This document shows, piece by piece, positions 6,086-15,796 of a stretch of DNA of 64,000 nt. Source of the DNA: an uncultured Alphaproteobacteria bacterium (GTDB taxonomy: Bacteria; Pseudomonadota; Alphaproteobacteria; Methylaequorales; Methylaequoraceae). The position numbers were made by a program, and so were the translations under genes. The stretch's first letter is position 1. Every line of letters starts with the position of its first letter. Where the stretch lies: the NCBI GenBank assembly GCA_902618535.1, contig CACNAV010000006.1, positions 1 to 64,000 on the forward strand, in the 5' to 3' direction. The notes under the pieces are model-generated. The model did not search any database. It saw nothing but the letters and a program-made list of their open reading frames with translations, and was not told where the DNA came from.

Positions 6086-7477
6086 ATGAGCAAAAATAGA
6101 ATTTTAACAATAGAACAAATTAAAGAATCAGAAAACCAATTTATTTGTAAAAACTCAGAAGAACAACTTCTGAACATCGCTGGAGAAAAAATTGCTTTTT
6201 TTTTATTAAATAAATTTAAAAGAAAAACTTTACTTTTCGTTTGTGGTAAAGGGAACAATGGACAAGATGGAGTGAAAGCTTCTATATTTTTAGGAGAAAA
6301 AATTAAAAATAAAGTTTTTTTAGTTCCAAAAAATTACTCAAAGAAAAACCTAAATACACTTCAATCAAATATCAAATCTCACGAAATTATAGTAGATTGT
6401 CTCTTCGGCACAGGTCTAAATAGACCATTATCAAAGTTTCATCAAAAAATTATTGAGATTATAAATAAATCTAAAAAAAAAATAATTTCAATAGATATTC
6501 CGAGTGGTTTGAATTCTGATACTGGTCAACCTCTTGGGTCCTCAGTAATTGCTCATATGACTATTTGCATGGGTTTCTATAAACCAGCACACTTTTTAAT
6601 TCCTTCTAAAAATAACTGTGGAGAAAAATTTTTGTTAAAACTTCCTCTAAAATCATCAATAAAAATGTTCCCTAAAATTCATTTACTAAAAAATGAAAAA
6701 GTTTACAAAAGCTTACCTAAACATAATAATTCAATAAATAAGTACGATAAGGGTCATGTCGTTGTTATTGGAGGAGTAATGTCTGGAGCTGCAAGAATTG
6801 TTGCATTCGCCTCAAGAAAAGTAGGTGCTGGGTTGTCAACAATCCTTGTTAATCCAGACCATTTAAAATTTTATTCAAAATGTGAACCAGGAACTATTGT
6901 TGCTGAGTATTCTGATAATCATCTTCTAAAGAAAGATGTATTGGTAATTGGACCTGGACTGGGAAAGGATTATGATAAAAATTTTATAAAAAAAATAATT
7001 TTAGAGTTCGAAGGGAAAATAATTGTAGACGCTGATGCAATAAGTATCTTTGAGAATCAAAGAAACGAATTTCATCAATTAATAAAAAAAAAAAAATCAT
7101 TAATTCTTACTCCTCATAAAGGAGAGTTTAAAAAAATATTTTATAATTCACAAAACAAAGTCCTAGACTGTTTCAATGCTTCCAAATTGGTATCTAATAT
7201 TGTTCTTTACAAGGGTAATGATACAGTCATTTCTAGTCCTAATGGAAATGTTTGGATAAATTCAAATGCTTCAAATTCTCTTGCAACCGCTGGTTCAGGC
7301 GACCTTTTATGTGGAATAATTTCAGGTTTAGTTGCTCAAAAAATGAAAATTGATAAATCTGTTTTAGCTGCTGTTTGTATACAGAATGATTTATCAAATA
7401 GAAAAAAAAATGTAGTTGTAGAAGATTTTTTGAAAGATATCCAATTAGTAATGAATACTATTAAAAATAATAATTGA
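6086..7477 (+). CDS. nnr: Bifunctional NAD(P)H-hydrate epimerase / ADP-dependent NAD(P)H-hydrate dehydratase
   Basis: Repairs hydrated NADH and NADPH. The N-terminal YjeF-type epimerase domain (1 to about 205) has CGKGNNGQDG (53-62), VDCLFGTGLNRPL and IDIPSGLNSDTG. The C-terminal ribokinase-like dehydratase domain (about 215-463) has KGHVVVIGGVMSGAARI, LVIGPGLGKD, ILTPHKGEF and the ATP/ADP-site NATAGSGDLLCGIISG-type sequence (here NSLATAGSGDLL). Length of 463 fits the fused bacterial form. The start codon is 12 bases from the divergent secreted orphan, so its promoter must lie inside that gene. Confidence 0.95.
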   Translation: MSKNRILTIEQIKESENQFICKNSEEQLLNIAGEKIAFFLLNKFKRKTLLFVCGKGNNGQDGVKASIFLGEKIKNKVFLVPKNYSKKNLNTLQSNIKSHEIIVDCLFGTGLNRPLSKFHQKIIEIINKSKKKIISIDIPSGLNSDTGQPLGSSVIAHMTICMGFYKPAHFLIPSKNNCGEKFLLKLPLKSSIKMFPKIHLLKNEKVYKSLPKHNNSINKYDKGHVVVIGGVMSGAARIVAFASRKVGAGLSTILVNPDHLKFYSKCEPGTIVAEYSDNHLLKKDVLVIGPGLGKDYDKNFIKKIILEFEGKIIVDADAISIFENQRNEFHQLIKKKKSLILTPHKGEFKKIFYNSQNKVLDCFNASKLVSNIVLYKGNDTVISSPNGNVWINSNASNSLATAGSGDLLCGIISGLVAQKMKIDKSVLAAVCIQNDLSNRKKNVVVEDFLKDIQLVMNTIKNNN

Positions 7478-7515
7478 TTTAAAGATAATAATGTTGTTTT
7501 TTTATATTTTATTTA

Positions 7516-7600
7516 GCGGGCGTGGCGGAATTGGTAGACGCGCTAGATTTAGGTTCTAGTGACTTTTGTCGTGTGGGTTCAAGTCCCTCCGCCCGTACCA
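7516..7600 (+). tRNA. tRNA-Leu(TAG)
   Basis: Cloverleaf of 85 bases with an encoded CCA end. Acceptor GCGGGCG pairs with CGCCCGT (ending in a G1-T72 wobble), anticodon stem CTAGA/TCTAG frames the loop TTTAGGT with anticodon TAG, and a long class II variable arm contains GAC-TTTT-GTC, as expected for leucine. The T-stem GTGGG/CCCTC has one T-T mismatch at its second pair. It sits 25 bases before tig on the same strand. Confidence 0.96.
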
Positions 7601-7624
7601 TTTGCAGAAATGGATTAAAAAATT

Positions 7625-8944
7625 ATGACTAAAATTGAAGAAATTAAAAATAAAGGTTTAGATATTGAATGGAATATGACTATTCCTGCAGATAAAATAA
7701 ATGTAATATTAGATAAAAAGTACCAGGAGCTATCTCAAAATATTAAGATTCCAGGTTTTAGGCCTGGAAAAGTTCCTATAGCTATCGTTAAAAAAAGATA
7801 CTCAAAATCTGTTATGTCTGAAATATTAGATAACCTGATTAATGATAATTTAAGGGAAGTTCTTCTAGAGAAAAAAATAAGACCATCAGTTCAACCAACA
7901 GTGAATGTTAAAAGTTATGAGGAAGGAAAAGACTTATCTTTAAATGTAGTAATACAAAAAATGCCTGATATTAAAAAAATTGATTTAAGTGAGTTTAAAA
8001 TTGAAAAGTCTATATTACAGGTCAGTGATGCTGACATTCAAAATACATTAGATGATATTGCGAAAAAACACGAGCGATTTTCCCCCTTAAAAAAAAAAAG
8101 AGCTGCAAAGAATGGAGACCTAATTTTATTTGATTATGAGGGTAAGATTGAAGGAAAAGCTTTTGATAAAAACACAGGAAAAGATGAGACTGTTGTCCTA
8201 GGTTCTAATAAATATATACCTGGTTATGAGGAACAAATGGTTGGACTTAATATCAATGAAGAGAAAAATATAACTGTAACCTTTCCTTCAGATTATAGAG
8301 AAACTAATATTGCTGGGAAAAAGGCCATTTTTCATCTGAAAATTAAAGACATACAAGAAAGAGTAAAAAAAGTACCGATTGATGACCAGCTAGCCAAAGA
8401 ACTTGGAGAGGAAAATTTAGATGTTCTGAAAGAGAAAGTGAAGGAAAAAATACAAAAAGATTTTAAAACCTTATCAAATTTGAAAATGAGAAGAGAAGTT
8501 GCGGAGATTTTATTAAAAAAAAATAACTTCGAAATACCATCTAAGATGTTAGAGCAAGAAGTTAATTTTTTGAAATCTCAATCTCAAGAAAAAAAGAATG
8601 AAAAAGAAGTCTCTGATATTGCAAAAAGGAGAGTAAAACTTGGAATAATCATAAGTTCAATATCAGACGAAAACAAAATTAACGTTGAAGATTCTGATTT
8701 AACTAAAGCGGTTGTTGAAGAGGCTCAGAAATATCCTGGAAAGGAAAAAGAAGTTGTAGAGTTTTACAAAAATAACCCTCAAATGATGAATAATCTAAGA
8801 GGAATTGCTTTAGAGGAAAAAGTTATGAATTTTGTTGTTAATAGTTGTAAAAAAATAGAAAAAAAGTGTACGATGGATCAGTTATTTGACTCAGAGTTTT
8901 TAAAAACAGAGAAATCAATAATAAAAAAGAAGGAGAAAAATTAA
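7625..8944 (+). CDS. tig: Trigger factor, ribosome-associated chaperone and prolyl isomerase
   Basis: 439 residues, usual size. The N-terminal ribosome-binding domain carries the signature [10 protein letters not shown] (about 41-50, variant of GFRxGKxP) that docks on ribosomal protein L23. A central FKBP-like isomerase domain spans about 150-245 ([15 protein letters not shown]...[29 protein letters not shown]), and the C-terminal two-armed helical domain follows. It is the first gene of the tig-clpP-clpX-lon proteostasis set; its stop overlaps the clpP start (TAATG). Confidence 0.96.
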   Translation: MTKIEEIKNKGLDIEWNMTIPADKINVILDKKYQELSQNIKIPGFRPGKVPIAIVKKRYSKSVMSEILDNLINDNLREVLLEKKIRPSVQPTVNVKSYEEGKDLSLNVVIQKMPDIKKIDLSEFKIEKSILQVSDADIQNTLDDIAKKHERFSPLKKKRAAKNGDLILFDYEGKIEGKAFDKNTGKDETVVLGSNKYIPGYEEQMVGLNINEEKNITVTFPSDYRETNIAGKKAIFHLKIKDIQERVKKVPIDDQLAKELGEENLDVLKEKVKEKIQKDFKTLSNLKMRREVAEILLKKNNFEIPSKMLEQEVNFLKSQSQEKKNEKEVSDIAKRRVKLGIIISSISDENKINVEDSDLTKAVVEEAQKYPGKEKEVVEFYKNNPQMMNNLRGIALEEKVMNFVVNSCKKIEKKCTMDQLFDSEFLKTEKSIIKKKEKN

Positions 8945-9558
8945 TGAGTTCGTTGATACCGGTTGTTGTGGAGCAAACTAACAGAGGAGAGAGATCATAT
9001 GATATTTTTTCAAGGTTGCTTAAAGAAAGGATCATCTTTTTAACTGGTGAGGTTAATGACGCTGTTTCCAGTGTTATATGTGCTCAGTTTTTATTTTTAG
9101 AATCAGAAGATCCTAAAAAAGACATTTTTTTATATATAAATTCTCCAGGTGGTGTAGTTTCATCTGGACTAGCAATTTATGATACAATTCAATATATCAG
9201 GCCGGATGTTTCTACAGTTTGTGTAGGTCAAGCTGCAAGCATGGGTTCTCTGCTTTTAGCCTCAGGAACGCGAGGTAAAAGATATTGCTTACCACATTCT
9301 CGTATAATGACTCACCAACCATCAGGAGGTGTTCAGGGCCAAGCCACAGATATTGAGATTCATGCAAAAGAAATAATTAACCTTAAAAAAAAATTAAATC
9401 TCATCTATGAAAAACACACTGGTCAGTCTTTAAATGTTATTGAGACAATGATGGAAAGAGACTATTTCATGAGCGCAGATGAGGCAAAAAAAACAGGTAT
9501 TGTAGATAAAGTTGTATCAGAAAGACCTGATTTTGAAAAAAATTCAAAAAAAAAATAA
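8944..9558 (+). CDS. clpP: ATP-dependent Clp protease proteolytic subunit
   Basis: Serine peptidase forming the double-heptamer barrel used by ClpX. 204 residues; catalytic Ser lies in [14 protein letters not shown] (about 94-107), catalytic His in [10 protein letters not shown] (about 119-128), and the Asp follows in the handle region near [26 protein letters not shown]. The N-terminal [29 protein letters not shown] is the conserved propeptide and axial loop region. Coupled to tig by TAATG and followed by clpX after 60 bases. Confidence 0.97.
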   Translation: MSSLIPVVVEQTNRGERSYDIFSRLLKERIIFLTGEVNDAVSSVICAQFLFLESEDPKKDIFLYINSPGGVVSSGLAIYDTIQYIRPDVSTVCVGQAASMGSLLLASGTRGKRYCLPHSRIMTHQPSGGVQGQATDIEIHAKEIINLKKKLNLIYEKHTGQSLNVIETMMERDYFMSADEAKKTGIVDKVVSERPDFEKNSKKK

Positions 9559-9618
9559 TTTTTTGGTTTGGAATAAAGGTTGCAGTATATAGAATAAATA
9601 TTATTTTTTAATTTTCTT

Positions 9619-10881
9619 ATGGCCGATTCTAAAAATAACAATAAAAGCACCCTTTTTTGTAGCTTCTGTGGTAAAAGTCAGCATGAAGTTAGAAAATTAA
9701 TTGCTGGTCCTACAGTTTTTATATGTGATGAGTGTGTAGAACTATGCATGGATATTATAAAAGAAGAAAATAAAGTCATAGGCTCACCAAAAACTTCAAA
9801 TGTTGAGACACCTAAAGAACTTTACAGATTACTTAATGATTACGTAATAGGCCAAGATGACGCAAAAAAAATATTGTCAGTTGCAGTTCACAATCATTAT
9901 AAAAGAATTGATCATGTCTCTGGTAATAGCGACGTGGAACTATCAAAATCTAATGTTCTTTTAGTCGGTCCAACTGGTTCAGGGAAGACTCTAATTGCTG
10001 AGACACTAGCAAGAATAATTGATGTCCCATTTACAATGGCGGATGCTACAACTCTTACCGAGGCTGGATATGTTGGTGAAGATGTTGAAAATATAATTTT
10101 AAAACTTTTGCAAGCTGCTGACTATAATGTTGAAAGAGCACAAAGAGGTATAGTTTATATCGATGAAGTTGATAAGATTAGTAGAAAGTCTGACAACCCT
10201 TCTATTACAAGGGATGTATCTGGCGAGGGTGTTCAACAAGCTTTACTAAAAATTATGGAAGGCACAGTTGCATCTGTACCTCCTCAAGGTGGAAGAAAAC
10301 ATCCTCAACAAGATTTTTTACAAATTGATACAACAAATATCTTATTTATATGTGGAGGTGCATTTGCTGGAATTGAAAAAATTATTTCTACAAGAGGGGA
10401 TAAATCAAGTATAGGTTTTGAAGCGGAAGTAAAAGATAAATCATCGAAAAACATAGGAGCTATTTTAAAAAATATTGAAACAGAAGATTTATTAAAGTTT
10501 GGACTTATTCCAGAATTTGTAGGTAGATTACCTGTTGTCGCCACACTTGAAGATCTTAATAAAGATGCTTTAATTGAAATCCTAACTAAACCTAAAAATG
10601 CTTTAGTTAAACAATACCAAAAATTATTTGGCTTTGAAAATGTTAAACTTCAATTTACTGAGGATGCTCTAAATTCGGTGGCATCCAAAGCTTTAGAGAA
10701 AAATACTGGAGCAAGAGGTCTAAGAACAATCCTTGAAAGTATTCTGTTGGATACGATGTTTACGTTGCCTGGTATTGAAGGTGTTGATGAAATAGTTGTT
10801 AATGCAGATGTAGTTGAAAAAAGTAAAGACCCTCTCTATATATATAATAAATCTAACAAAGTTTATAATAAAAAAGCTTAA
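9619..10881 (+). CDS. clpX: Clp protease ATP-binding unfoldase ClpX
   Basis: AAA+ unfoldase of 420 residues that delivers substrates to ClpP. The N-terminal zinc-binding domain has [11 protein letters not shown] and CDECVELC (residues about 14-51). Walker A GPTGSGKT (about 117-124), Walker [11 protein letters not shown] (about 181-190), the pore loop GYVGEDVE, the IGFEAEV ClpP-contact region (variant of the IGF loop) and sensor 2 GARGLRTI are all present. A weak promoter-like TTGGAA-16-TAGAAT lies in the 60-base gap ahead of it, and lon follows three bases after the stop. Confidence 0.98.
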   Translation: MADSKNNNKSTLFCSFCGKSQHEVRKLIAGPTVFICDECVELCMDIIKEENKVIGSPKTSNVETPKELYRLLNDYVIGQDDAKKILSVAVHNHYKRIDHVSGNSDVELSKSNVLLVGPTGSGKTLIAETLARIIDVPFTMADATTLTEAGYVGEDVENIILKLLQAADYNVERAQRGIVYIDEVDKISRKSDNPSITRDVSGEGVQQALLKIMEGTVASVPPQGGRKHPQQDFLQIDTTNILFICGGAFAGIEKIISTRGDKSSIGFEAEVKDKSSKNIGAILKNIETEDLLKFGLIPEFVGRLPVVATLEDLNKDALIEILTKPKNALVKQYQKLFGFENVKLQFTEDALNSVASKALEKNTGARGLRTILESILLDTMFTLPGIEGVDEIVVNADVVEKSKDPLYIYNKSNKVYNKKA

Positions 10882-10884
10882 TTT

Positions 10885-13287
10885 ATGTCAGACTACAAAG
10901 ACCCCTTTTGTATCCTACCATTGAGAGATATTGTTGTATTTCCCAATATGATTGTCCCTTTATTTGTTGGGAGGTCTAAATCTATTAAGGCACTAGAGTA
11001 TGCTGAGAAAAATGATAAAGAAATTTTTCTTGTTGCACAAAAAGACGCAAATGTCGACGAACCTGGACAAAAAGATATTTATGATTTTGGAACAGTAGCA
11101 AATATTCTCCAATTACTAAAATTACCAGATGGAACTGTTAAAGTTCTAGTTGAAGGTCTTGAACGAGCAAAGGTTTCGCATTACACAGAAAATAATGATT
11201 TTTTTGAAGCATATCTTGATAAGTTGGAAGTTCCTAATTATCAAAATGATAAAGAAACTAATGCTCTTTCAAGAACAGCAATAAGTCAATTTGAAAATTA
11301 TGTAAAACTCAATAGAAAGGTTCCACCCGAAATTCTAGTTAGTCTGAACCAAATTTCAGATCCAAATAAGTTAGCTGACACAATGAGTGCTCATCTGGGC
11401 ATAAGGTTGTCTGAAAAACAAGATTTATTAGAATGCTTATCCGTTAAAAATAGATTATCAAAAGTAATAGAATTTATGGATAATGAAATTGGCGTTCTTC
11501 AAGTCGAAAAAAAAATCCGAAGCAGAGTAAAGCGTCAAATGGATAAAACTCAAAAAGAATATTACCTTAATGAGCAAATTAAAGCTATTCAAAAAGAGTT
11601 AGGTGAAACATCTGATCCTAAAGATGAGATTGCAGAGATTGAACAAAAATTAAAAAAAATAAATCTCTCAGATGAGGCTCGTGAAAAAGTTAAAGCTGAG
11701 ATTAAGAAATTAAAACACATGGGTCCAATGTCAGCAGAAGCTACTGTCGTACGTAACTACTTAGATTGGATAATTTCAATACCATGGAACAATAATTTAG
11801 AATTAACCATAAATCTCAATAAAGCACTAAAAGTTCTAAATGAAGATCATTTTGGACTTTCCAAGGTTAAGGACAGAATTATTGAATATCTCGCAGTTCA
11901 AACTAGGGTAAAAAAACCAAAAGGACCAATTTTGTGTTTAGTTGGACCTCCTGGCGTCGGGAAAACTTCACTTGGAAAATCAATCGCCAAAGCATTAGAT
12001 AGACCTTTTATTAAGTTCTCTCTTGGCGGTATCAGAGACGAATCTGAAATAAGAGGTCACAGAAGAACATATATCGGATCTATGCCAGGAAAAATTATTC
12101 AATCGCTTAAGAAATCAAAATACTCTAACCCACTGTTTTTACTTGATGAAGTTGACAAAATTGGTGCAGATTGGAGAGGTGACCCAGCTTCTGCTCTGTT
12201 AGAAGTTCTTGACCCAGAACAAAACAAAAATTTCAACGATCACTATCTCGAGGTGGATTATGATCTTTCAAACGTAATGTTTATTACTACTGCTAACACA
12301 CTCAATATTCCTCAGCCTCTTGTCGATAGGATGGAGGTTATAAGAATTTCTGGCTACACTGAGAATGAGAAGTTGAATATCGCTGAGAAATATTTACTTC
12401 CAAAGCAAATTAGAGAAAATGGGCTTAAAAACAGTGAAATTAAAATTGCTAAATCTGCTATAGAATCAATCATCAGATATTATACTAGAGAATCTGGTGT
12501 GAGAAACCTTGAGAGGGAAATTTCTAAGCTTCTTAGAAAAGCATTGAAGTTTATAATTACAAAAAAAAGAAAAAAATCATCAATTTCTGCAAGAAACATA
12601 GATAGTTACCTTGGTGTTAAAAAATTTAAATTTGGAGAAATCGAAACTAAGCCTTTGACCGGTGTATGTACAGGTTTGGCGTGGACTGAGGTTGGTGGAG
12701 AACTGCTTCAAGTTGAAGCGGTAAAAATGCCAGGAAAGGGTAAAGCATATTATACGGGTAAACTTGGTGACGTAATGAAAGAATCTGTTCAAGCTGCACA
12801 GAGTTTTGTTCACTCCAACGCTAAGAAATATGGTATCTCTCCAGTTCTTTTCGAAAAAAATGATATTCACGTTCATGTTCCTGAAGGTGCAACACCGAAA
12901 GATGGTCCCTCCGCTGGCATTGCCATGTTTACAGCCATTGTTTCTGCTTTTACAGGTGTTCCAATAAAAAATAATATTGCAATGACTGGTGAAATAACTT
13001 TAAGGGGTAGAGTTCTACCTATTGGTGGTTTGAAGGAAAAACTGCTTGCTGCAGTTAGAGGTGGTATTAAAGAAGTACTAATTCCAATTGAGAATAAAAA
13101 AGACCTATCTGAAATAGAGGAAAAGGAAATTCTAGATAATATTGAAATCCACTTTGTGGAAAACGCCAATGAAATAGTAAAAAAAGCATTTATTTCTAAA
13201 ATTTATCCTTATAAGGAAAACTCTAAAAAAAATTTAGATATACACAGCAAAACTATTACAAGAGAAAAACCTCCTTTGCCTCATTAA
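10885..13287 (+). CDS. lon: ATP-dependent protease Lon (La)
   Basis: 800 residues, full length. Order: LON substrate-binding domain (1 to about 200, FCILPLRDIVVFPNMIVPLFVGR), coiled-coil linker, AAA+ domain with Walker A GPPGVGKTS (about 355-363) and Walker B PLFLLDEVDKI, then the S16 protease domain with the catalytic Ser in PKDGPSAGIAM (about 671-681) and Lys further on in GGLKEKLLAA. It degrades damaged and regulatory proteins in the cytoplasm. Downstream hup has its own promoter. Confidence 0.98.
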   Translation: MSDYKDPFCILPLRDIVVFPNMIVPLFVGRSKSIKALEYAEKNDKEIFLVAQKDANVDEPGQKDIYDFGTVANILQLLKLPDGTVKVLVEGLERAKVSHYTENNDFFEAYLDKLEVPNYQNDKETNALSRTAISQFENYVKLNRKVPPEILVSLNQISDPNKLADTMSAHLGIRLSEKQDLLECLSVKNRLSKVIEFMDNEIGVLQVEKKIRSRVKRQMDKTQKEYYLNEQIKAIQKELGETSDPKDEIAEIEQKLKKINLSDEAREKVKAEIKKLKHMGPMSAEATVVRNYLDWIISIPWNNNLELTINLNKALKVLNEDHFGLSKVKDRIIEYLAVQTRVKKPKGPILCLVGPPGVGKTSLGKSIAKALDRPFIKFSLGGIRDESEIRGHRRTYIGSMPGKIIQSLKKSKYSNPLFLLDEVDKIGADWRGDPASALLEVLDPEQNKNFNDHYLEVDYDLSNVMFITTANTLNIPQPLVDRMEVIRISGYTENEKLNIAEKYLLPKQIRENGLKNSEIKIAKSAIESIIRYYTRESGVRNLEREISKLLRKALKFIITKKRKKSSISARNIDSYLGVKKFKFGEIETKPLTGVCTGLAWTEVGGELLQVEAVKMPGKGKAYYTGKLGDVMKESVQAAQSFVHSNAKKYGISPVLFEKNDIHVHVPEGATPKDGPSAGIAMFTAIVSAFTGVPIKNNIAMTGEITLRGRVLPIGGLKEKLLAAVRGGIKEVLIPIENKKDLSEIEEKEILDNIEIHFVENANEIVKKAFISKIYPYKENSKKNLDIHSKTITREKPPLPH

Positions 13288-13296
13288 ATATTATAA

Positions 13297-13325
13297 TTGA
13301 CTAGGTTGTAAATACCTAATATTAT
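13297..13325 (+). promoter_or_regulatory. Consensus sigma70 promoter of the HU gene
   Basis: TTGACT (13297-13302), a 17-base spacer, and TATTAT (13320-13325) lie in the 79-base gap between lon and hup. Both boxes match five of six consensus bases with the ideal spacing, and the AAAGGGGGTTAGG ribosome binding region follows before the GTG start. It is the strongest promoter-like sequence I saw in the window. Confidence 0.7.
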
Positions 13326-13366
13326 GAAAAAATTATTAATATTCCGTTATTTCAAAGGGGGTTAGG

Positions 13367-13639
13367 GTGAATAAAAATGATTTAGTTAATCAAGTTTCGG
13401 ATAGTACAGGTTTGAGTAAGTCAGACAGCGCTAAAGCTGTAGACTCTGTTTTTGAGTCAATAACATCAACATTAAAAAGTGGTGGAGATGTCCGTCTAGT
13501 AGGCTTTGGAACTTTTTTAGTTTCTAAGCGAAAGGCTACTACTGGAAGAAATCCTCAAACAGGTGAATCCATTAACATTCCAGCAGCGAATGTCCCAAAA
13601 TTCAGAGCAGGAAAAGCGCTTAAGGAATCCTTAAATTAG
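13367..13639 (+). CDS. hup: DNA-binding protein HU
   Basis: Histone-like nucleoid protein of 90 residues, exactly family length. It shows MNKNDLVNQVSDSTGLSKSD at the start, the RLVGFGTF turn (about 45-52) and the DNA-intercalating arm RKATTGRNPQTGESINIPA (about 56-74). The start is GTG with a strong purine-rich ribosome binding site (AAAGGGGG). It follows lon, a neighbourhood conserved in many proteobacteria, and converges on the uracil-DNA glycosylase gene with a 12-base gap. Confidence 0.97.
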   Translation: MNKNDLVNQVSDSTGLSKSDSAKAVDSVFESITSTLKSGGDVRLVGFGTFLVSKRKATTGRNPQTGESINIPAANVPKFRAGKALKESLN

Positions 13640-13651
13640 CAAAAATTCTTT

Positions 13652-14311
13652 TTACTTTCTATGTAAATCATGAATTTTCATTAACAAGTCTACCATCCCT
13701 TTCTCATTTATTCTTTTGGTATTGACATTTCTCGGGCTGGGGTGGTAGCAAGCTACAATCCTTTGGTTAGTTACCGTCATGTATTCTTTGCCATGTATAA
13801 ATTTTGCATGATTCTTTTTAATTTGAAAAAATCTTACACATGCTTCAAACGCAATTCTTCCAAGCGTCAATATTGTTTTAATATTTTGAAGGTAATCGAG
13901 CTCGTTTTTTAAAAAATTAAAACAACTTTTTAGTTCTTCCGAATTTGGTTTGTCAAAGGGTGGTACGCATTTAAGAGCAACTGTTATATAGATATTTTTT
14001 AACTTTAAACCGTCGCCAATGTATCTAGAATATGGCTGGTTGGCTAAATTAGAATTAAACAAACACTTAAATAAAAATTCTGCAGATTTATCACCTGTAA
14101 ATGGTCTACCTGTTCTGTTTCCACCATGAGCTGCAGGTGCTAAACCAAGAATTAATATCTCAGCTTTTTCATCTCCAAAACCAGGAACTGGTTTGCCCCA
14201 ATAAGTTTCATTTTGATATTGTTTTCTTTTTTCTGAGGCTATTTTTTCTCTAAAATGAACAAGCCTAGGACATTTTTTACAATTGGTTATTTTCTTATTT
14301 AATTTTTCCAT
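13652..14311 (-). CDS. Family 5 (UdgB-type) iron-sulfur uracil-DNA glycosylase
   Basis: 219 residues. Motif A is GLAPAAHGGNRTGR (56-69), which has Ala where family 1 and 4 enzymes place Asp or Glu, the hallmark of the UdgB family; motif B is HPSPRN (about 191-196). Cysteines 11, 14, 115 and 130 are placed to hold the [4Fe-4S] cluster. Members of this family remove uracil and also hypoxanthine or ethenocytosine from DNA. It stands alone between hup and the two tRNA genes; I see no LexA-type box in its upstream gap. Confidence 0.9.
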   Translation of the reverse strand: MEKLNKKITNCKKCPRLVHFREKIASEKRKQYQNETYWGKPVPGFGDEKAEILILGLAPAAHGGNRTGRPFTGDKSAEFLFKCLFNSNLANQPYSRYIGDGLKLKNIYITVALKCVPPFDKPNSEELKSCFNFLKNELDYLQNIKTILTLGRIAFEACVRFFQIKKNHAKFIHGKEYMTVTNQRIVACYHPSPRNVNTKRINEKGMVDLLMKIHDLHRK

Positions 14312-14417
14312 TTTTTGTTCAGTAATATATTAAGGTAGATTATCAAATATTACATATATAAATAAATTGTTTTAAATAATTAGAAAATGTCATATAAAAA
14401 TATTACCTGAATTTTCA

Positions 14418-14493
14418 GGGCGGTTAGCTCAGCTGGGAGAGCGCCACGTTTACACCGTGGATGTCGGGAGTTCGATCCTCTCACCGCCCACCA
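14418..14493 (+). tRNA. tRNA-Val(TAC)
   Basis: 76 bases with encoded CCA. Acceptor GGGCGGT/ACCGCCC, D-arm GCTCAGCTGGGAGAGC, anticodon stem CCACG/CGTGG with loop TTTACAC giving anticodon TAC, and T-arm with TTCGATC. It is three bases upstream of tRNA-Asp, so the pair is one transcript. Confidence 0.98.
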
Positions 14494-14496
14494 ATC

Positions 14497-14573
14497 GGGG
14501 GTGTAGTTCAGTTGGTTAGAACGCCTGCCTGTCACGCAGGAGGCCGCGGGTTCGAGTCCCGTCACTCCCGCCA
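14497..14573 (+). tRNA. tRNA-Asp(GTC)
   Basis: 77 bases with discriminator G and encoded CCA. Acceptor GGGGGTG pairs with CACTCCC, anticodon stem CCTGC/GCAGG frames CTGTCAC with anticodon GTC, and the T-arm has TTCGAGT. G as discriminator and the GTC anticodon identify aspartate. Confidence 0.98.
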
Positions 14574-14622
14574 AAAAATTTAGGTCTATAAAATTTAATA
14601 AATGATATTATACTTTATATAA

Positions 14623-15732
14623 ATGTTTTATAGATCTTTACTTTTGATAGTTATATTTTTTTATTCTCTAGCTTTTTCTCAGGAGGAAAGTGATGATGAT
14701 TCAGATTTCTCACAACCAAATGCTGACTTACAATCTGAAGATAATTTTGAATGTCGCTTATCAAAAGATTCAGAATTAATTACTTTGTTAAATTTTAAAT
14801 TAAAAAAATTTAATCCAACTTCTAAGGAATTTGAATCTGGCCCACCCTTAACTGACGAAGAGATTAAACACAAAGGGATAAGATTTTATTCATTACAACT
14901 TAAGGATGAGAGAACAGTAAAAATAGATATTGATAAATTTGCAAGTCTTGGCGGCGCCACACTTGCATCACTACTTGACAGATCATCAAAAATTCTCTTA
15001 AAACATCCTGAAAAATGTCAGTTTTTTACATTATTTGGTGATCAGATTCTTGGATATTATGAAATTTCTTTTGACAAAATTTTAAGGTTGTATGCAACTG
15101 CTGTTAACAAACAAAATAATATTGCACAGGAGTTTATCCGAACTCAAATAGTTCCTTCTCCGATGTCTTTAGATATGGCTATCAAATCTTTGTATGACGA
15201 TTATGGGTATCAACAAAATATAATTGAATCTTTATTACCACAAGAAGTTAGAACACTTTTTTTTGGAGAAAACTCAATGGTTAGTGTTGCTGATGTTGCA
15301 GAATCAAAACTCTTAGCTTTTTCTCTTTTAGGTGGCAGGATAATGGATAATAGTCAAAGAGAATTGTTTATTTTGGTACCTTACTCAAAGAAGGGTCTAT
15401 TAGGTAGTAATGAGACAATTGTTATTTCAAGCACCTCCAAAATATATGAAGTGCCTTTATTGAATGTTCCACTTGCATTAAATGTTCTAAGGTCTTTGGG
15501 CTTTAATGCAAAAATTATCCAATTAAAACAAGTCTACATAGATGAAAACTCATTTTGTAAAGTTGGTGAAGGTGGATTATGGTATCATTACAAAGGGAGA
15601 GACAAAATGGTAGGCTGTGATTTTTTATCTAATACAATTAAATCAATAATGACAAATACTCTGAAAAATTCAGAAGATTATCCTATTTTTAAAGAAAGTA
15701 TTGATAGAGTTTATGAAATTATGAACAATTGA
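14623..15732 (+). CDS. Secreted protein of unknown function (369 aa)
   Basis: Begins with a signal peptide (MFYRSLLLIVIFFYSLAFSQ) followed by an acidic stretch EESDDDSDFSQ. The body is soluble, mixed alpha/beta, with cysteines in ECRLSKD, KCQFF, SFCKVG and GCDFLS that could pair in the periplasm. No catalytic motif, lipobox or further membrane span is visible. It stands between the tRNA pair and the nuo operon and is separated from nuoA by a 64-base gap carrying a 20-bp direct repeat, so it is probably transcribed on its own or with the tRNAs. I do not recognise the family. Confidence 0.7.
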   Translation: MFYRSLLLIVIFFYSLAFSQEESDDDSDFSQPNADLQSEDNFECRLSKDSELITLLNFKLKKFNPTSKEFESGPPLTDEEIKHKGIRFYSLQLKDERTVKIDIDKFASLGGATLASLLDRSSKILLKHPEKCQFFTLFGDQILGYYEISFDKILRLYATAVNKQNNIAQEFIRTQIVPSPMSLDMAIKSLYDDYGYQQNIIESLLPQEVRTLFFGENSMVSVADVAESKLLAFSLLGGRIMDNSQRELFILVPYSKKGLLGSNETIVISSTSKIYEVPLLNVPLALNVLRSLGFNAKIIQLKQVYIDENSFCKVGEGGLWYHYKGRDKMVGCDFLSNTIKSIMTNTLKNSEDYPIFKESIDRVYEIMNN

Positions 15733-15735
15733 TGA

Positions 15736-15792
15736 AATTTTAAAATACTTAACTATATTAGTATTAGCATTTAATTTTAAAATACTTAACTA
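15736..15792 (+). repeat. Perfect 20-bp direct repeat (two copies) upstream of nuoA
   Basis: AATTTTAAAATACTTAACTA occurs at 15736-15755 and again at 15773-15792, with a 37-base period, filling most of the gap ahead of nuoA. The first copy ends in TTAACT, which lies 17 bases before TAATTT formed by the start of the second copy, so the repeat could itself build the nuo promoter; equally, the copies could be paired regulator sites. AATTTTAAAAT within each copy is nearly palindromic. Confidence 0.75.
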
Positions 15793-15796
15793 CTTC

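Noticed and set aside
5721-6089. Plus-strand 122-codon hydrophobic frame
   Set aside because: Antisense shadow of the Lys/Asn-rich secreted orphan; Phe/Leu richness is the complement of AAA/AAG codons.
7516-7600. tRNA-Leu as an attachment site for a mobile element
   Set aside because: No duplicated tRNA 3' end or integrase nearby; the flanks are ordinary nnr and tig.
14380-14574. Minus-strand 64-codon frame over the tRNA pair
   Set aside because: It is the familiar false protein produced by translating tRNA-Val and tRNA-Asp backwards.
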